Shown piece after piece: positions 56,639 to 64,000 of a DNA stretch of 64,000 bases. The notes under the pieces were generated by a model. It worked only from the letters and a program-made list of their open reading frames with translations, did not search any database and was not told where the DNA came from. The stretch is taken from positions 310,001 through 374,000 of the forward strand of contig NZ_AUFM01000015.1 of NCBI RefSeq assembly GCF_000426505.1, read 5' to 3'. The first letter of the stretch is position 1; each line of letters opens with the position of its first letter. A program made the translations under genes and the position numbers. Source of the DNA: Nisaea denitrificans DSM 18348 (GTDB lineage Bacteria; Pseudomonadota; Alphaproteobacteria; Thalassobaculales; Thalassobaculaceae).

Positions 56639-57462
56639 GCGGCAATGCTCCTTTCGCGCTTCATCACCTCGCTGGCCAGATGGATATAGGCCTGCGAGCC
56701 GGAGCAGCGCATATCATAGACAATCACCGGCAGCCCGTGAGACGGAGCTTCCGAGATCCGCACATTCCGCGGGATCACCGTCCGGTAAACCTTGTCCCCG
56801 AAATGCTCCCGTACATCCTCGGCGACCGCAAGCGAGAGATTGTTGCGGCGGTCGAACATGGTCAGCACCACGCCCTGGATTTCCAGGTCCGGGTTGAAAG
56901 CCTGCCGGATCCGCTCGATGGTCCGCATCAGCTGGCTCAGACCTTCCAGCGCATAGAACTCGCATTGCAGCGGCACCAGCACCGCGTCGGCCGCGACTAG
57001 CGCGTTCAGGGTCAGCAGCCCAAGCGAGGGCGGGCAGTCGATCAGGATATAATCATATGTGTTCCGGCCGGCGGCGAGATGCCGGACCAGAGCTTCCCGG
57101 AGGCGGAACTCACGATCTTCCATGGTGACCAGTTCGATCTCCGCGCCGGACAGATGGACGGAGGACGGAACAATGGAAAGCCGGGGAACATCGGTTTCCG
57201 TGATCGCTTCGGAAATCGGCGAAGCGCCAATCAGGACCGAGTAGGAGTCATTCTCACGATTATTGCGCGGCACGCCGAGTCCGGTGCTCGCATTGCCCTG
57301 CGGATCAAGGTCGATCACCAGGACCTTTTTCTGACAGGCCGCAAGCGCGGTCGCGAGGTTGATGGCTGTCGTAGTCTTGCCAACCCCGCCCTTTTGATTA
57401 ACAACCGCCAAAATCCGGGGCGCTACGGCTGCATCACCCCTCAGCACCATTGCTTCTGACAT
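56635..57462 (-). CDS. parA: Chromosome-partitioning ATPase ParA
   Basis: 275 residues. The deviant Walker A motif KGGVGKT is at residues 24-30, followed by Walker A' (VLVIDLDPQGNAST), and Walker B (YILIDCPPSLGLL). A C-terminal DNA-binding basic patch is as usual. ParA forms a nucleoid-bound gradient that pulls ParB-parS complexes to the pole. It sits directly between rsmG (28-base overlap with the rsmG end) and parB, the standard alphaproteobacterial order. Confidence 0.97.
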   Translation of the reverse strand: MSEAMVLRGDAAVAPRILAVVNQKGGVGKTTTAINLATALAACQKKVLVIDLDPQGNASTGLGVPRNNRENDSYSVLIGASPISEAITETDVPRLSIVPSSVHLSGAEIELVTMEDREFRLREALVRHLAAGRNTYDYILIDCPPSLGLLTLNALVAADAVLVPLQCEFYALEGLSQLMRTIERIRQAFNPDLEIQGVVLTMFDRRNNLSLAVAEDVREHFGDKVYRTVIPRNVRISEAPSHGLPVIVYDMRCSGSQAYIHLASEVMKRERSIAA

Positions 57463-58060
57463 ATGATATGCCCTCCAAGCGCAAGAGACATCCCTCGGGG
57501 TCCGACCAGCTCGGGGTGAGGGTTTCAGCCATATTCCACCTTTCCCGTGCAGTAGTCAATTCCTTCTGGACAGCCCTACCCTTCAGGAAGAGGCAACACC
57601 CGTCCTCCTTGAGGTGTGGCTTGGAGTAGTCGAGTAATACATCGACAGTCGCAAGAGCACGCGCCGTGACTACATCTACATCTAGTGGCTCGAGTTCCTC
57701 AATCCTACAAGAGTGAACCGTCGCCTGGGCTCCGCAGGCCCGCGCCACTTCCCGCAGAAAGACCGATTTGCGCTGATCTGATTCACAAAGATGCACGTCC
57801 CGCGCGCCCATGATCGCGAGGACCATGCCGGGGAAGCCAGCCCCGCTTCCAAGGTCGAGAACGCGTGTGTGATTTTGGGGTAACTCAGGAAAGACCTGCG
57901 CGGAATCCAGAAAGTGCCGGCGCCAGATATCGGCGAGTGTGTTTTTGGATACCAGGTTGATGGCTCGCTGATATCGCTCGACCATCTCTGCGTAGATTTT
58001 CAGCCTATCCAGCGTTTCACGTGAAACGCCGGCGCGGGCGGCAAACTCTTCAGGATTCAC
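57434..58060 (-). CDS. rsmG: 16S rRNA (guanine-527-N7)-methyltransferase RsmG
   Basis: 208 residues from a GTG at 58060, with GGAG upstream; the longer frame to 58108 would overlap mnmG. The SAM motif is VLDLGSGAGFPGMVLAI (about 66-82), then VHLCESDQRKSVFL and VVTARALATVDVLL. Residues VSRETLDRL at 12-20 are encoded by a parS site. The enzyme methylates G527 in the 530 loop of 16S rRNA; its loss gives low-level streptomycin resistance (family knowledge). It lies between mnmG (13-base gap) and parA. Confidence 0.96.
   Translation of the reverse strand: MNPEEFAARAGVSRETLDRLKIYAEMVERYQRAINLVSKNTLADIWRRHFLDSAQVFPELPQNHTRVLDLGSGAGFPGMVLAIMGARDVHLCESDQRKSVFLREVARACGAQATVHSCRIEELEPLDVDVVTARALATVDVLLDYSKPHLKEDGCCLFLKGRAVQKELTTARERWNMAETLTPSWSDPEGCLLRLEGISYVRSNGAEG
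58013..58028. other. parS site inside rsmG
   Basis: cGTTTCACGTGAAACg: the perfect 14-base ParB palindrome core. It is read in frame as Val-Ser-Arg-Glu-Thr near the RsmG N-terminus, so both a protein segment and a centromere sequence are conserved here. Confidence 0.93.
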
Positions 58061-58073
58061 GGTGTCTCCGTCT

Positions 58074-59936
58074 TCAAGCGGCGTCTTGTTTAGCCAGACG
58101 CCGGACATACCGCAGGAGCAGGATAACGGCTGCGGGCGTCACTCCGTCAATCCGGGCCGCCTGCCCGATGGTACGCGGCGCCACCTTGGTGAACTTCTCG
58201 CGCACCTCGGTGGAGAGGCCGGAGATAAGGGCATAGTCGAGGTCCGCCGGGATCTCCAGCGCCTCGTCCCGGCGATAGGCCGCAACGTCTACCTCCTGCC
58301 GCTCTATATAACCGGCATACTGCGCGTCGATTTGCACCTGCTCGGCTACTGCCGGCTCCAGAGCGCCAAGATCCGGCCAGAGCGCAACGAGCGCATCCCA
58401 GCCGACGGTGCGATACCCAAGCAGATCGTAGGCACTGCGCCAGACGCCATCCTGATTGATCTTGATTCCGGCTTTCTGCAGCGCGTTTGGTGTATCGCCG
58501 AGCCTCAGGGCAAGTTCCCGACCCTTCTGAATCGCGCCACGCTTGACCTCGAAGATCCCGGCCCGCTCCGCTCCGACACAGCCTATTTCCATGCCCTTCT
58601 GCGTAAGCCGCTGGTCCGCATTATCGGCCCGCAACCGCAGCCGGTACTCCGCGCGTGAGGTCAGCATGCGATAGGGCTCGCTCACCCCCTTGGTCACCAG
58701 ATCGTCGATCAGCACACCAATATAAGCGTCCGCACGATCCAAAACGAAGTCATGCTCCTGGCCGCCGGTGCGGAGCGCGGCATTCACGCCGGCCATCAAG
58801 CCCTGCGCGGCCGCTTCCTCGTACCCCGTCGTGCCATTGATCTGCCCGGCAAAATAAAGCCCGGGGATCTTCTTGGTCGCCAGAGTGTGGGAAAGCTCGC
58901 GCGGGTCCACATAATCGTACTCGATGGCGTATCCCGGACGGATAATCCGGGCATTCACCAGACCCGGGATGGTCTTGAACATTTCCGCCTGAACATCGGC
59001 CGGTAGCGACGTCGAAATCCCATTCGGATAGACCGTCGGATCATCAAGTCCTTCAGGCTCAAGAAAAATCTGATGCTGAGAGCGATCCTCGAACCGGACG
59101 ACCTTATCTTCTATAGAGGGACAGTAGCGCGGCCCAACCCCCTCGATCCGTCCGCCATACATCGCCGAACGATGCAGGTTGTCGCGGATGACCTGGTGCG
59201 TTTCAGGGTTCGTATAAGTGATGTGGCAGCTGATCTGCGGCACCGCGATGCGGTCCGTCAGATAGGAAAATGGCTCGGGCGGATCATCCGCCTTCTGCTC
59301 CTGCAGACCCGACCAGTCGATTGTCGTTCCATCGAGCCGTGCCGGGGTTCCTGTCTTGAGGCGACCGAGCTTGAAGCCAAAGCGCGCCAGGGTCTCGGCA
59401 AGCGCAACAGCCGGTGCGTCACCGACGCGGCCAGCCGGGCGACGTTCCTCACCCAGATGAATCTCGCCGCGCAGGAACGTCCCGGTCGTCAGCACAACGG
59501 CACCGGCTTTGATCTCCCGGCCGCCATCGACAACGATCCCGGTAATCTCACCGGACTCGTTCAGGAGCAGGTCTTCAACGGAAGCCGCTTCGATCGTCAG
59601 GTTGTCCTGATTTTCAAGCAGGTCCCGGATTGCCGCGCGATACAGCGCCCTGTCCGCCTGGGCCCGCGGGCCGCGAACGGCCGGGCCCTTGCTCCGGTTC
59701 AGCATGCGGAACTGAATGCCCGCCCGGTCGATAGCGCGCCCCATGATGCCGTCCAGCGCATCCACTTCGCGCACGAGGTGCCCCTTGCCGAGCCCCCCGA
59801 TTGCCGGGTTGCAGGACATCTCTCCGATAGTCTCGATCTTATGGGTGGCGAGAAGCGTGCGAGCGCCCATCCGGGCCGCTGCTGCGGCCGCTTCGCAGCC
59901 TGCATGGCCGCCGCCAACGACTATCACGTCGTACAT
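58074..59936 (-). CDS. mnmG: tRNA uridine-5-carboxymethylaminomethyl modification enzyme MnmG
   Basis: 620 residues from the ATG at 59936 ([17 protein letters not shown]). The open frame continues to 60032, but that part covers the parS site and is not protein-like. FAD motif GGGHAG (residues 7-12), then [18 protein letters not shown], the MnmG signature 1, and GTPARLDG. With MnmE it places the carboxymethylaminomethyl group on U34 of certain tRNAs. The adjacent mnmE, rsmG, parA and parB form the usual cluster. Confidence 0.97.
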   Translation of the reverse strand: MYDVIVVGGGHAGCEAAAAAARMGARTLLATHKIETIGEMSCNPAIGGLGKGHLVREVDALDGIMGRAIDRAGIQFRMLNRSKGPAVRGPRAQADRALYRAAIRDLLENQDNLTIEAASVEDLLLNESGEITGIVVDGGREIKAGAVVLTTGTFLRGEIHLGEERRPAGRVGDAPAVALAETLARFGFKLGRLKTGTPARLDGTTIDWSGLQEQKADDPPEPFSYLTDRIAVPQISCHITYTNPETHQVIRDNLHRSAMYGGRIEGVGPRYCPSIEDKVVRFEDRSQHQIFLEPEGLDDPTVYPNGISTSLPADVQAEMFKTIPGLVNARIIRPGYAIEYDYVDPRELSHTLATKKIPGLYFAGQINGTTGYEEAAAQGLMAGVNAALRTGGQEHDFVLDRADAYIGVLIDDLVTKGVSEPYRMLTSRAEYRLRLRADNADQRLTQKGMEIGCVGAERAGIFEVKRGAIQKGRELALRLGDTPNALQKAGIKINQDGVWRSAYDLLGYRTVGWDALVALWPDLGALEPAVAEQVQIDAQYAGYIERQEVDVAAYRRDEALEIPADLDYALISGLSTEVREKFTKVAPRTIGQAARIDGVTPAAVILLLRYVRRLAKQDAA

Positions 59937-60031
59937 CGCGTCCGTCTCCGGATCAGTGCGGAAAATATGTAGCCCAAAATGCTGTGACGCCCGGCAAAAG
60001 GCAATCTCTGTTTCGCGATATCCGCTCTGCA

Positions 60032-60047
60032 TGTTTCACGTGAAACA
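60032..60047. other. parS site between mnmE and mnmG
   Basis: TGTTTCACGTGAAACA: perfect match to the 16-base consensus, in the 117-base gap between the two genes. This is the only one of the three sites outside coding sequence. Confidence 0.97.
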
Positions 60048-60053
60048 GAGGCT

Positions 60054-61415
60054 CTATTTACCGATGCAGAACTCCGAGAACACAAGATCGAGGATTTCCT
60101 CGATATCAACCGCTCCCGTCACACGTCCCAGCGCCCGCGCCGCCAGCCGCAAGTCCTCAGCCACGAGACCGTATTCCACATCAAACTCATCCGCCTCAAA
60201 CGCACATTGTCCGAGCGCGCGGCGCAAATGCTCCAGGGATTCCGTCAGCCCTTCACGGTGCCGGGCCCGGGTAAGTGCCGGTGCTTCACCCAGATCCATC
60301 AGGATCGCCGCTTTATCGGCGATCATCGCCAGAAGCCCGTCCATGCCCTCACCCGTCGCCACGGAAACCGCGACACGGTCTTTATCAAGTAGGCCTCGTT
60401 CAGCCTCGGAAAGCACATCAGCTTTGGTCGCGATCAAGATCCGTTCGGCATTTCCGGAGACCGGCTCCGCCTCATCTTTCTCCCTGGTAGACCGCGCGTC
60501 CGCCAGATCGAGGACCAGGTCAGCCGAATCCGCCCAGGCGCGTGCCCTGCGAATGCCCTCGGACTCGATAAAGTCCGCCCCTTCTCGAAGTCCTGCCGTA
60601 TCCGCTACCAGGATGGGATACCCCGAAATGTCCAGATGGATCTCGATGATGTCGCGTGTCGTACCCGCTACGTCGGACACTATCGCTGCATCCCTTTTGG
60701 AGAGCCAGTTCAAGAGGGAGGACTTACCGGCATTAGGGGGGCCTATAATGGCCATACGCAGACCGTCTCGAAGGCGCTCCCCCCGCCCGCCATCGTCCAA
60801 ATGAGCCGAAATCGACGCATCAAGGTCATACACTTGGCCCCGGATCCCGTCCCAGACCTCTTTCGGCAGATCTTCGTCCGGAAAATCGACCAGCGCCTCG
60901 ATATGGCCGAGCACCCGAAGCATCCGTTGCCGCCAATCCTGGTACAGCGCGCCCAGCGCGCCCCGACTCTGCCGCCGTGCCTGAAGCCGTTGGGCCTCCG
61001 TCTCCGCATCCACCAGATCGGCGATGCCTTCCGCGGCTGTCAGATCCATTTTGCCGTTGAGCACCGCACGGCGGGAAAACTCGCCCGGCTCAGCCATCCG
61101 GTATCCCGGCTGGGCCGCCAGCGCCTTCAGCATCGCGGACTGCACGGCGCGGCCGCCGTGCATCTGATACTCCACCACATCCTCGCCGGTAAAACTGGCC
61201 GGGCCCGGAAAGGCCAGAACCAGACCGTCATCAATCGCGCCTTCACCATCCGAGACCGTCGCCCGCACAGCCATCCGCGGCTCAATCCCGATCAGGCCCG
61301 TCAGGCGCCGCAATCCCTCGAATGCCGCCGGGCCGGAAACCCGGAACATGGAGACACCCGCCCGCCCCGATGCCGTGGCAAGCGCGTAAATCGTCTCTTC
61401 CGTCGATCCGTTCAT
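60054..61415 (-). CDS. mnmE: tRNA modification GTPase MnmE
   Basis: 453 residues from the ATG at 61415 (MNGSTEETIYALAT), with GGAACGGG upstream; a start at 61457 adds 14 residues. N-terminal folate domain (to about 115), helical region, and inserted G domain with G1 GPPNAGKSSLL (about 218), G3 DTAGLRE and G4 TKAD. The universally conserved C-terminal CIGK is at the end. It dimerises and works with MnmG on U34. The first gene of the cluster as transcribed; a DUF255 protein gene starts 102 bases away in the opposite direction. Confidence 0.97.
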   Translation of the reverse strand: MNGSTEETIYALATASGRAGVSMFRVSGPAAFEGLRRLTGLIGIEPRMAVRATVSDGEGAIDDGLVLAFPGPASFTGEDVVEYQMHGGRAVQSAMLKALAAQPGYRMAEPGEFSRRAVLNGKMDLTAAEGIADLVDAETEAQRLQARRQSRGALGALYQDWRQRMLRVLGHIEALVDFPDEDLPKEVWDGIRGQVYDLDASISAHLDDGGRGERLRDGLRMAIIGPPNAGKSSLLNWLSKRDAAIVSDVAGTTRDIIEIHLDISGYPILVADTAGLREGADFIESEGIRRARAWADSADLVLDLADARSTREKDEAEPVSGNAERILIATKADVLSEAERGLLDKDRVAVSVATGEGMDGLLAMIADKAAILMDLGEAPALTRARHREGLTESLEHLRRALGQCAFEADEFDVEYGLVAEDLRLAARALGRVTGAVDIEEILDLVFSEFCIGK

Positions 61416-61517
61416 CCCGTTCCAGACTCCCGTGCCACACGCAGCGCTGGACCTCATAGGTCGCAGCCCTCACCTTGAGCTTGAGAACAATACCAACCCC
61501 GACCCGGATGCTGCCCC

Positions 61518-63545
61518 ATGCGCAACGAGCTCGACAAGGAAACCAGCCCCTATCTGCTGCAACACCGGGAAAACCCGGTGCATTGGCAGACCTGGTCGGA
61601 GGACACCATCGCCATGGCGCGCCGGGCGGACAAGCCGATCCTGCTCTCCGTCGGATATGCCGCCTGCCACTGGTGTCATGTCATGGCCCACGAAAGCTTC
61701 GAGGACCCCGATACCGCAGCGGTGATGAACGAGCTGTTCATCAACGTCAAGGTGGATCGGGAGGAACGGCCGGATCTCGACATGATCTATCAGACCGCGC
61801 TCGCCATCACGGGCCAGCAGGGCGGCTGGCCGCTCACCATGTTCCTGACGCCGGAAGGCGCGCCGTTCTGGGGCGGCACCTATTTTCCACCGGATCAGCG
61901 CTATGGCCGGCCGGCATTCCGGGATGTGTTGCGCCAGATCGAAGGCGTCTACCGGGAGGACCCCGGACGCGTATCGAGCAATGTTACGGCCATCGCGCAA
62001 CGTCTGGAGACCGTCTTTGCCGGCAACCCCGGCACGCGCATCCCGCTGGAGGCCGCGCCGGACGTTGCCGCCCAGTTCCTCTCCCAGCATGACCCGGTCT
62101 ATGGCGGGATCGGCGATGCACCGAAATTCCCCCAGCCGACCATCCTGAAATTCCTCTGGCGGACAGGCCAGCGCACCCAGAACAACCAGATGCTGCAGGC
62201 CGTGCGGACCTCCGTCACCGCCATGTGCGAGGGCGGGATCTACGATCATCTGGGCGGCGGTTTCGCCCGCTATTCGACCGATGCGGAATGGCTGGCCCCG
62301 CATTTCGAGAAGATGCTCTACGACAATGCCCAGCTTGTCTCCCTGATGACCGAGATGCAGCGCCAGGAGCCAAACCCGCTCTATGAACAACGTATCCGGG
62401 AGACAATTGACTGGCTGTTCCGGGAAATGATCTCGGACGGCGGGGGCTTCGCCTCCGCCCTCGACGCGGACAGCGAAGGCGAGGAAGGAAAGTTCTACGT
62501 CTGGAGTGCGGAAGAGATCTCCGAAAGCCTGACGGAAGCCGGGCTCGACGCGACGCTCTTCGCGGAACATTACGACGTCACGCCCGGCGGCAATTGGGAA
62601 GGCACGGTGATCCTGAACCGGCGCCACCGCAAGGGCCCCTTCCCCGAAGAGATCGAAGCCAAACTACGCGCCGCCCGTCAGCATCTGCTGACCCAGCGCG
62701 ACAAACGCATCCGCCCAAGCTGGGACGACAAGGTGCTGGCCGACTGGAACGGCCTGATGATTGCGGCGCTCGCCGATGCGGCAATCCTGCTCGGAGAGGT
62801 GGACTGGCTAGCCCGGGCCGAAGTCGCCTTCGCCTTCATCACAGAGCATATGGAGAAAGACGGGCGATTGCTGCATTCCTGCCGGAACGGACAGGCAAAG
62901 CATGCGGCCACCCTGGACGATTATGCCAACATGATCCTCGCCGCCCTTACCCTCGAAGCCGCGACCGGAAAGCCCGCGTACCTGGCGAAAGCGGAGACAT
63001 GGGTTTCCGTCCTCGATCGGCATTTCCGCGATCAAAAGGACGGCTCCTACTTCTTCACGGCCGACGACCAGACGGATCTGATGCTCCGGACCAAGACCGC
63101 GATCGACAATGTGACCCCGGCCGGGAACAGCACACTGGTCGAATGCCTCGCCCGGCTCTGGCTCTTGACCGGAAAGACGGCCTATGCAGAGCGGGCAGAC
63201 ACCCTGACAAAAGCCTTCGCCGGATCCTTCCAGCAACAGCCACAGGGCTTTCCCGGCCTGCTCAACGGCATGGAATGGCTCCTGCATGGCCGGCAGATCG
63301 TCATTGTCGGCGATCCGGAGGCAGCAGAGACCAAAGCACTGGCCCATAGCGCCCGCACCGCCGGACGGGCCCTTTCGACCGTGCAAATCATCCGGGACGG
63401 CACCGCGCTTCCGGAGGATCATCCCGCCCACGGCAAGGGACCTGTCGATGGCGCACCCGCCGCCTATCTCTGCGTCAACCAGGTCTGCTCAGCGCCGGAA
63501 GTTGATCCGCAAGCGTTCCAAACCGCCCTTGAGGCCCGGCCATGA
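61518..63545 (+). CDS. DUF255 thioredoxin-fold protein (YyaL/SPATA20 family)
   Basis: 675 residues, typical for the family. The N-terminal thioredoxin-like domain (about 1-165) carries SVGYAACHWCHVMAHESFED with the CHWC motif (C50, C53) and KVDREERPDLD. The remainder resembles an (alpha/alpha)6 barrel of N-acylglucosamine epimerase or glycosidase type (GGIYDHLGGGFARYSTDAEW, PHFEKMLYDNAQL, SWDDKVLADWNGLM). Its reaction is not known. Its stop overlaps the ogt start (ATGA), so both genes are translationally coupled. Confidence 0.93.
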   Translation: MRNELDKETSPYLLQHRENPVHWQTWSEDTIAMARRADKPILLSVGYAACHWCHVMAHESFEDPDTAAVMNELFINVKVDREERPDLDMIYQTALAITGQQGGWPLTMFLTPEGAPFWGGTYFPPDQRYGRPAFRDVLRQIEGVYREDPGRVSSNVTAIAQRLETVFAGNPGTRIPLEAAPDVAAQFLSQHDPVYGGIGDAPKFPQPTILKFLWRTGQRTQNNQMLQAVRTSVTAMCEGGIYDHLGGGFARYSTDAEWLAPHFEKMLYDNAQLVSLMTEMQRQEPNPLYEQRIRETIDWLFREMISDGGGFASALDADSEGEEGKFYVWSAEEISESLTEAGLDATLFAEHYDVTPGGNWEGTVILNRRHRKGPFPEEIEAKLRAARQHLLTQRDKRIRPSWDDKVLADWNGLMIAALADAAILLGEVDWLARAEVAFAFITEHMEKDGRLLHSCRNGQAKHAATLDDYANMILAALTLEAATGKPAYLAKAETWVSVLDRHFRDQKDGSYFFTADDQTDLMLRTKTAIDNVTPAGNSTLVECLARLWLLTGKTAYAERADTLTKAFAGSFQQQPQGFPGLLNGMEWLLHGRQIVIVGDPEAAETKALAHSARTAGRALSTVQIIRDGTALPEDHPAHGKGPVDGAPAAYLCVNQVCSAPEVDPQAFQTALEARP

Positions 63546-64000
63546 GCGCGCCCCATCAGCACAGCTTCAACAGCCCCATCGGCCGCATTCACCTGACCGA
63601 AGAGGGCGGAGCCATCACAGGCCTGACATGGGTTTCACGTGAAACACCTGCACTTCATTCCGACAACGCAACAACCAATCTTATGGCGGAAGCAGAGCGT
63701 CAGATACGTGCCTACTTCGCGAAAGAACGCCGGAATTTCGACCTGCCCCTGGCTTTCAATCGCGGCTCCGCTTTCGAGCAATCGGTCTGGCGGGCCATGC
63801 AGGAAATCCCCTTCGGCACGGTCTGGACCTACGGCGATATCGCGGACCATGTCGGCGGTGTCGCCCGGGCGGTGGGCGGTGCCTGCGGCTCCAACCCGAT
63901 CCCGCTGATCATCCCTTGTCACCGGGTGGTCGGCAGCAATGGCAAACTGACCGGGTTTTCCGGTGATGGCGGCATCGCCACCAAGCAGCGCCTGCTCGAC
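63542..64000 (+). CDS. ogt: Methylated-DNA-[protein]-cysteine S-methyltransferase (cut by window edge)
   Basis: The first 153 codons are visible, nearly the whole enzyme. The active site is IPCHRVV with C126. FEQSVWRAMQEIPFGTVWTYGDIA is the DNA-binding helix-turn-helix region, and GGACGSNPIPLI precedes the active site. The enzyme transfers methyl groups from O6-methylguanine to itself. Start overlaps the DUF255 stop by four bases. Residues 31-35 (VSRET) are encoded by a parS site. Confidence 0.93.
   Translation, partial: MSAPHQHSFNSPIGRIHLTEEGGAITGLTWVSRETPALHSDNATTNLMAEAERQIRAYFAKERRNFDLPLAFNRGSAFEQSVWRAMQEIPFGTVWTYGDIADHVGGVARAVGGACGSNPIPLIIPCHRVVGSNGKLTGFSGDGGIATKQRLLD
63631..63646. other. 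parS site inside ogt
   Basis: gGTTTCACGTGAAACa: perfect 14-base core, read in frame as Val-Ser-Arg-Glu-Thr. It is the third site, 3.6 kb from the mnmE-mnmG site. Confidence 0.93.

Noticed and set aside
55574-64000. Chromosome origin (oriC) next to parAB
   Set aside because: No dnaA, hemE or cluster of DnaA boxes was recognised. The parS sites suggest proximity only.

Overview
The window reads as chromosomal DNA of a high-GC alphaproteobacterium, most likely in or near Rhodospirillales (inference from gene content and order; no search was run). Pointers are a CcrM-type GANTC methyltransferase beside rnhB, the very large NAD-type glutamate dehydrogenase, PodJ-like polar-organiser proteins, and the block DUF3576-leuS-lptE-holA / parB-parA-rsmG-mnmG-mnmE. 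Nearly all the sequence is coding. I saw no insertion sequences, phage genes, CRISPR arrays or rRNA.

Layout. 1-5 kb: the start of ftsK, a class I/II aminotransferase, the nitrogen pair glnK-amtB behind a sigma-54-like promoter, and a UbiH-type hydroxylase. 5-9 kb: a thioredoxin-TPR/LON/Trm112/DUF971 operon, a YbaK-type deacylase, tRNA-Gly and an EamA transporter. 9-19 kb: a DUF465 protein, a self-contained hybrid histidine kinase, NAD-glutamate dehydrogenase and an UMF1 transporter. 19-24 kb: ccrM, rnhB, a LysE exporter, a PA0069-type radical SAM protein, DUF4169 and an APH-fold phosphotransferase. 24-33.8 kb: two small glycosyltransferases, moaB, a lytic transglycosylase, a family 4-like uracil-DNA glycosylase, ETF-quinone oxidoreductase, a TPR lipoprotein and ispE. 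33.8-37.7 kb: three consecutive genes sharing one N-terminal module, one of them with PodJ-like architecture. 37.8-45 kb: tRNA-Gln, a methyltransferase, an MBL hydrolase, a response regulator, DUF427, an alpha/beta hydrolase, ribA, an unknown gene behind a strong sigma-54 promoter, an L,D-transpeptidase and a YggS protein. 45-50.5 kb: two sulfotransferases and a cupin/JmjC oxygenase in one run, then a porin. 50.8-64 kb: the leuS and par/mnm block, a DUF255 thioredoxin-fold protein and the start of ogt.

Three copies of the parS palindrome GTTTCACGTGAAAC lie within 5.7 kb (58.0, 60.0 and 63.6 kb), beside parAB. This is therefore the chromosome segregation centre, probably some kilobases to tens of kilobases from oriC, although no dnaA or origin is visible. 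Cell-cycle and polarity functions recur (ccrM with three GANTC sites in its leader, parABS, the PodJ-like cluster, ftsK). The least explained parts are the three-gene polar-module cluster, the cupin/sulfotransferase cassette, and the sigma-54-driven orphan at 43.0 kb.
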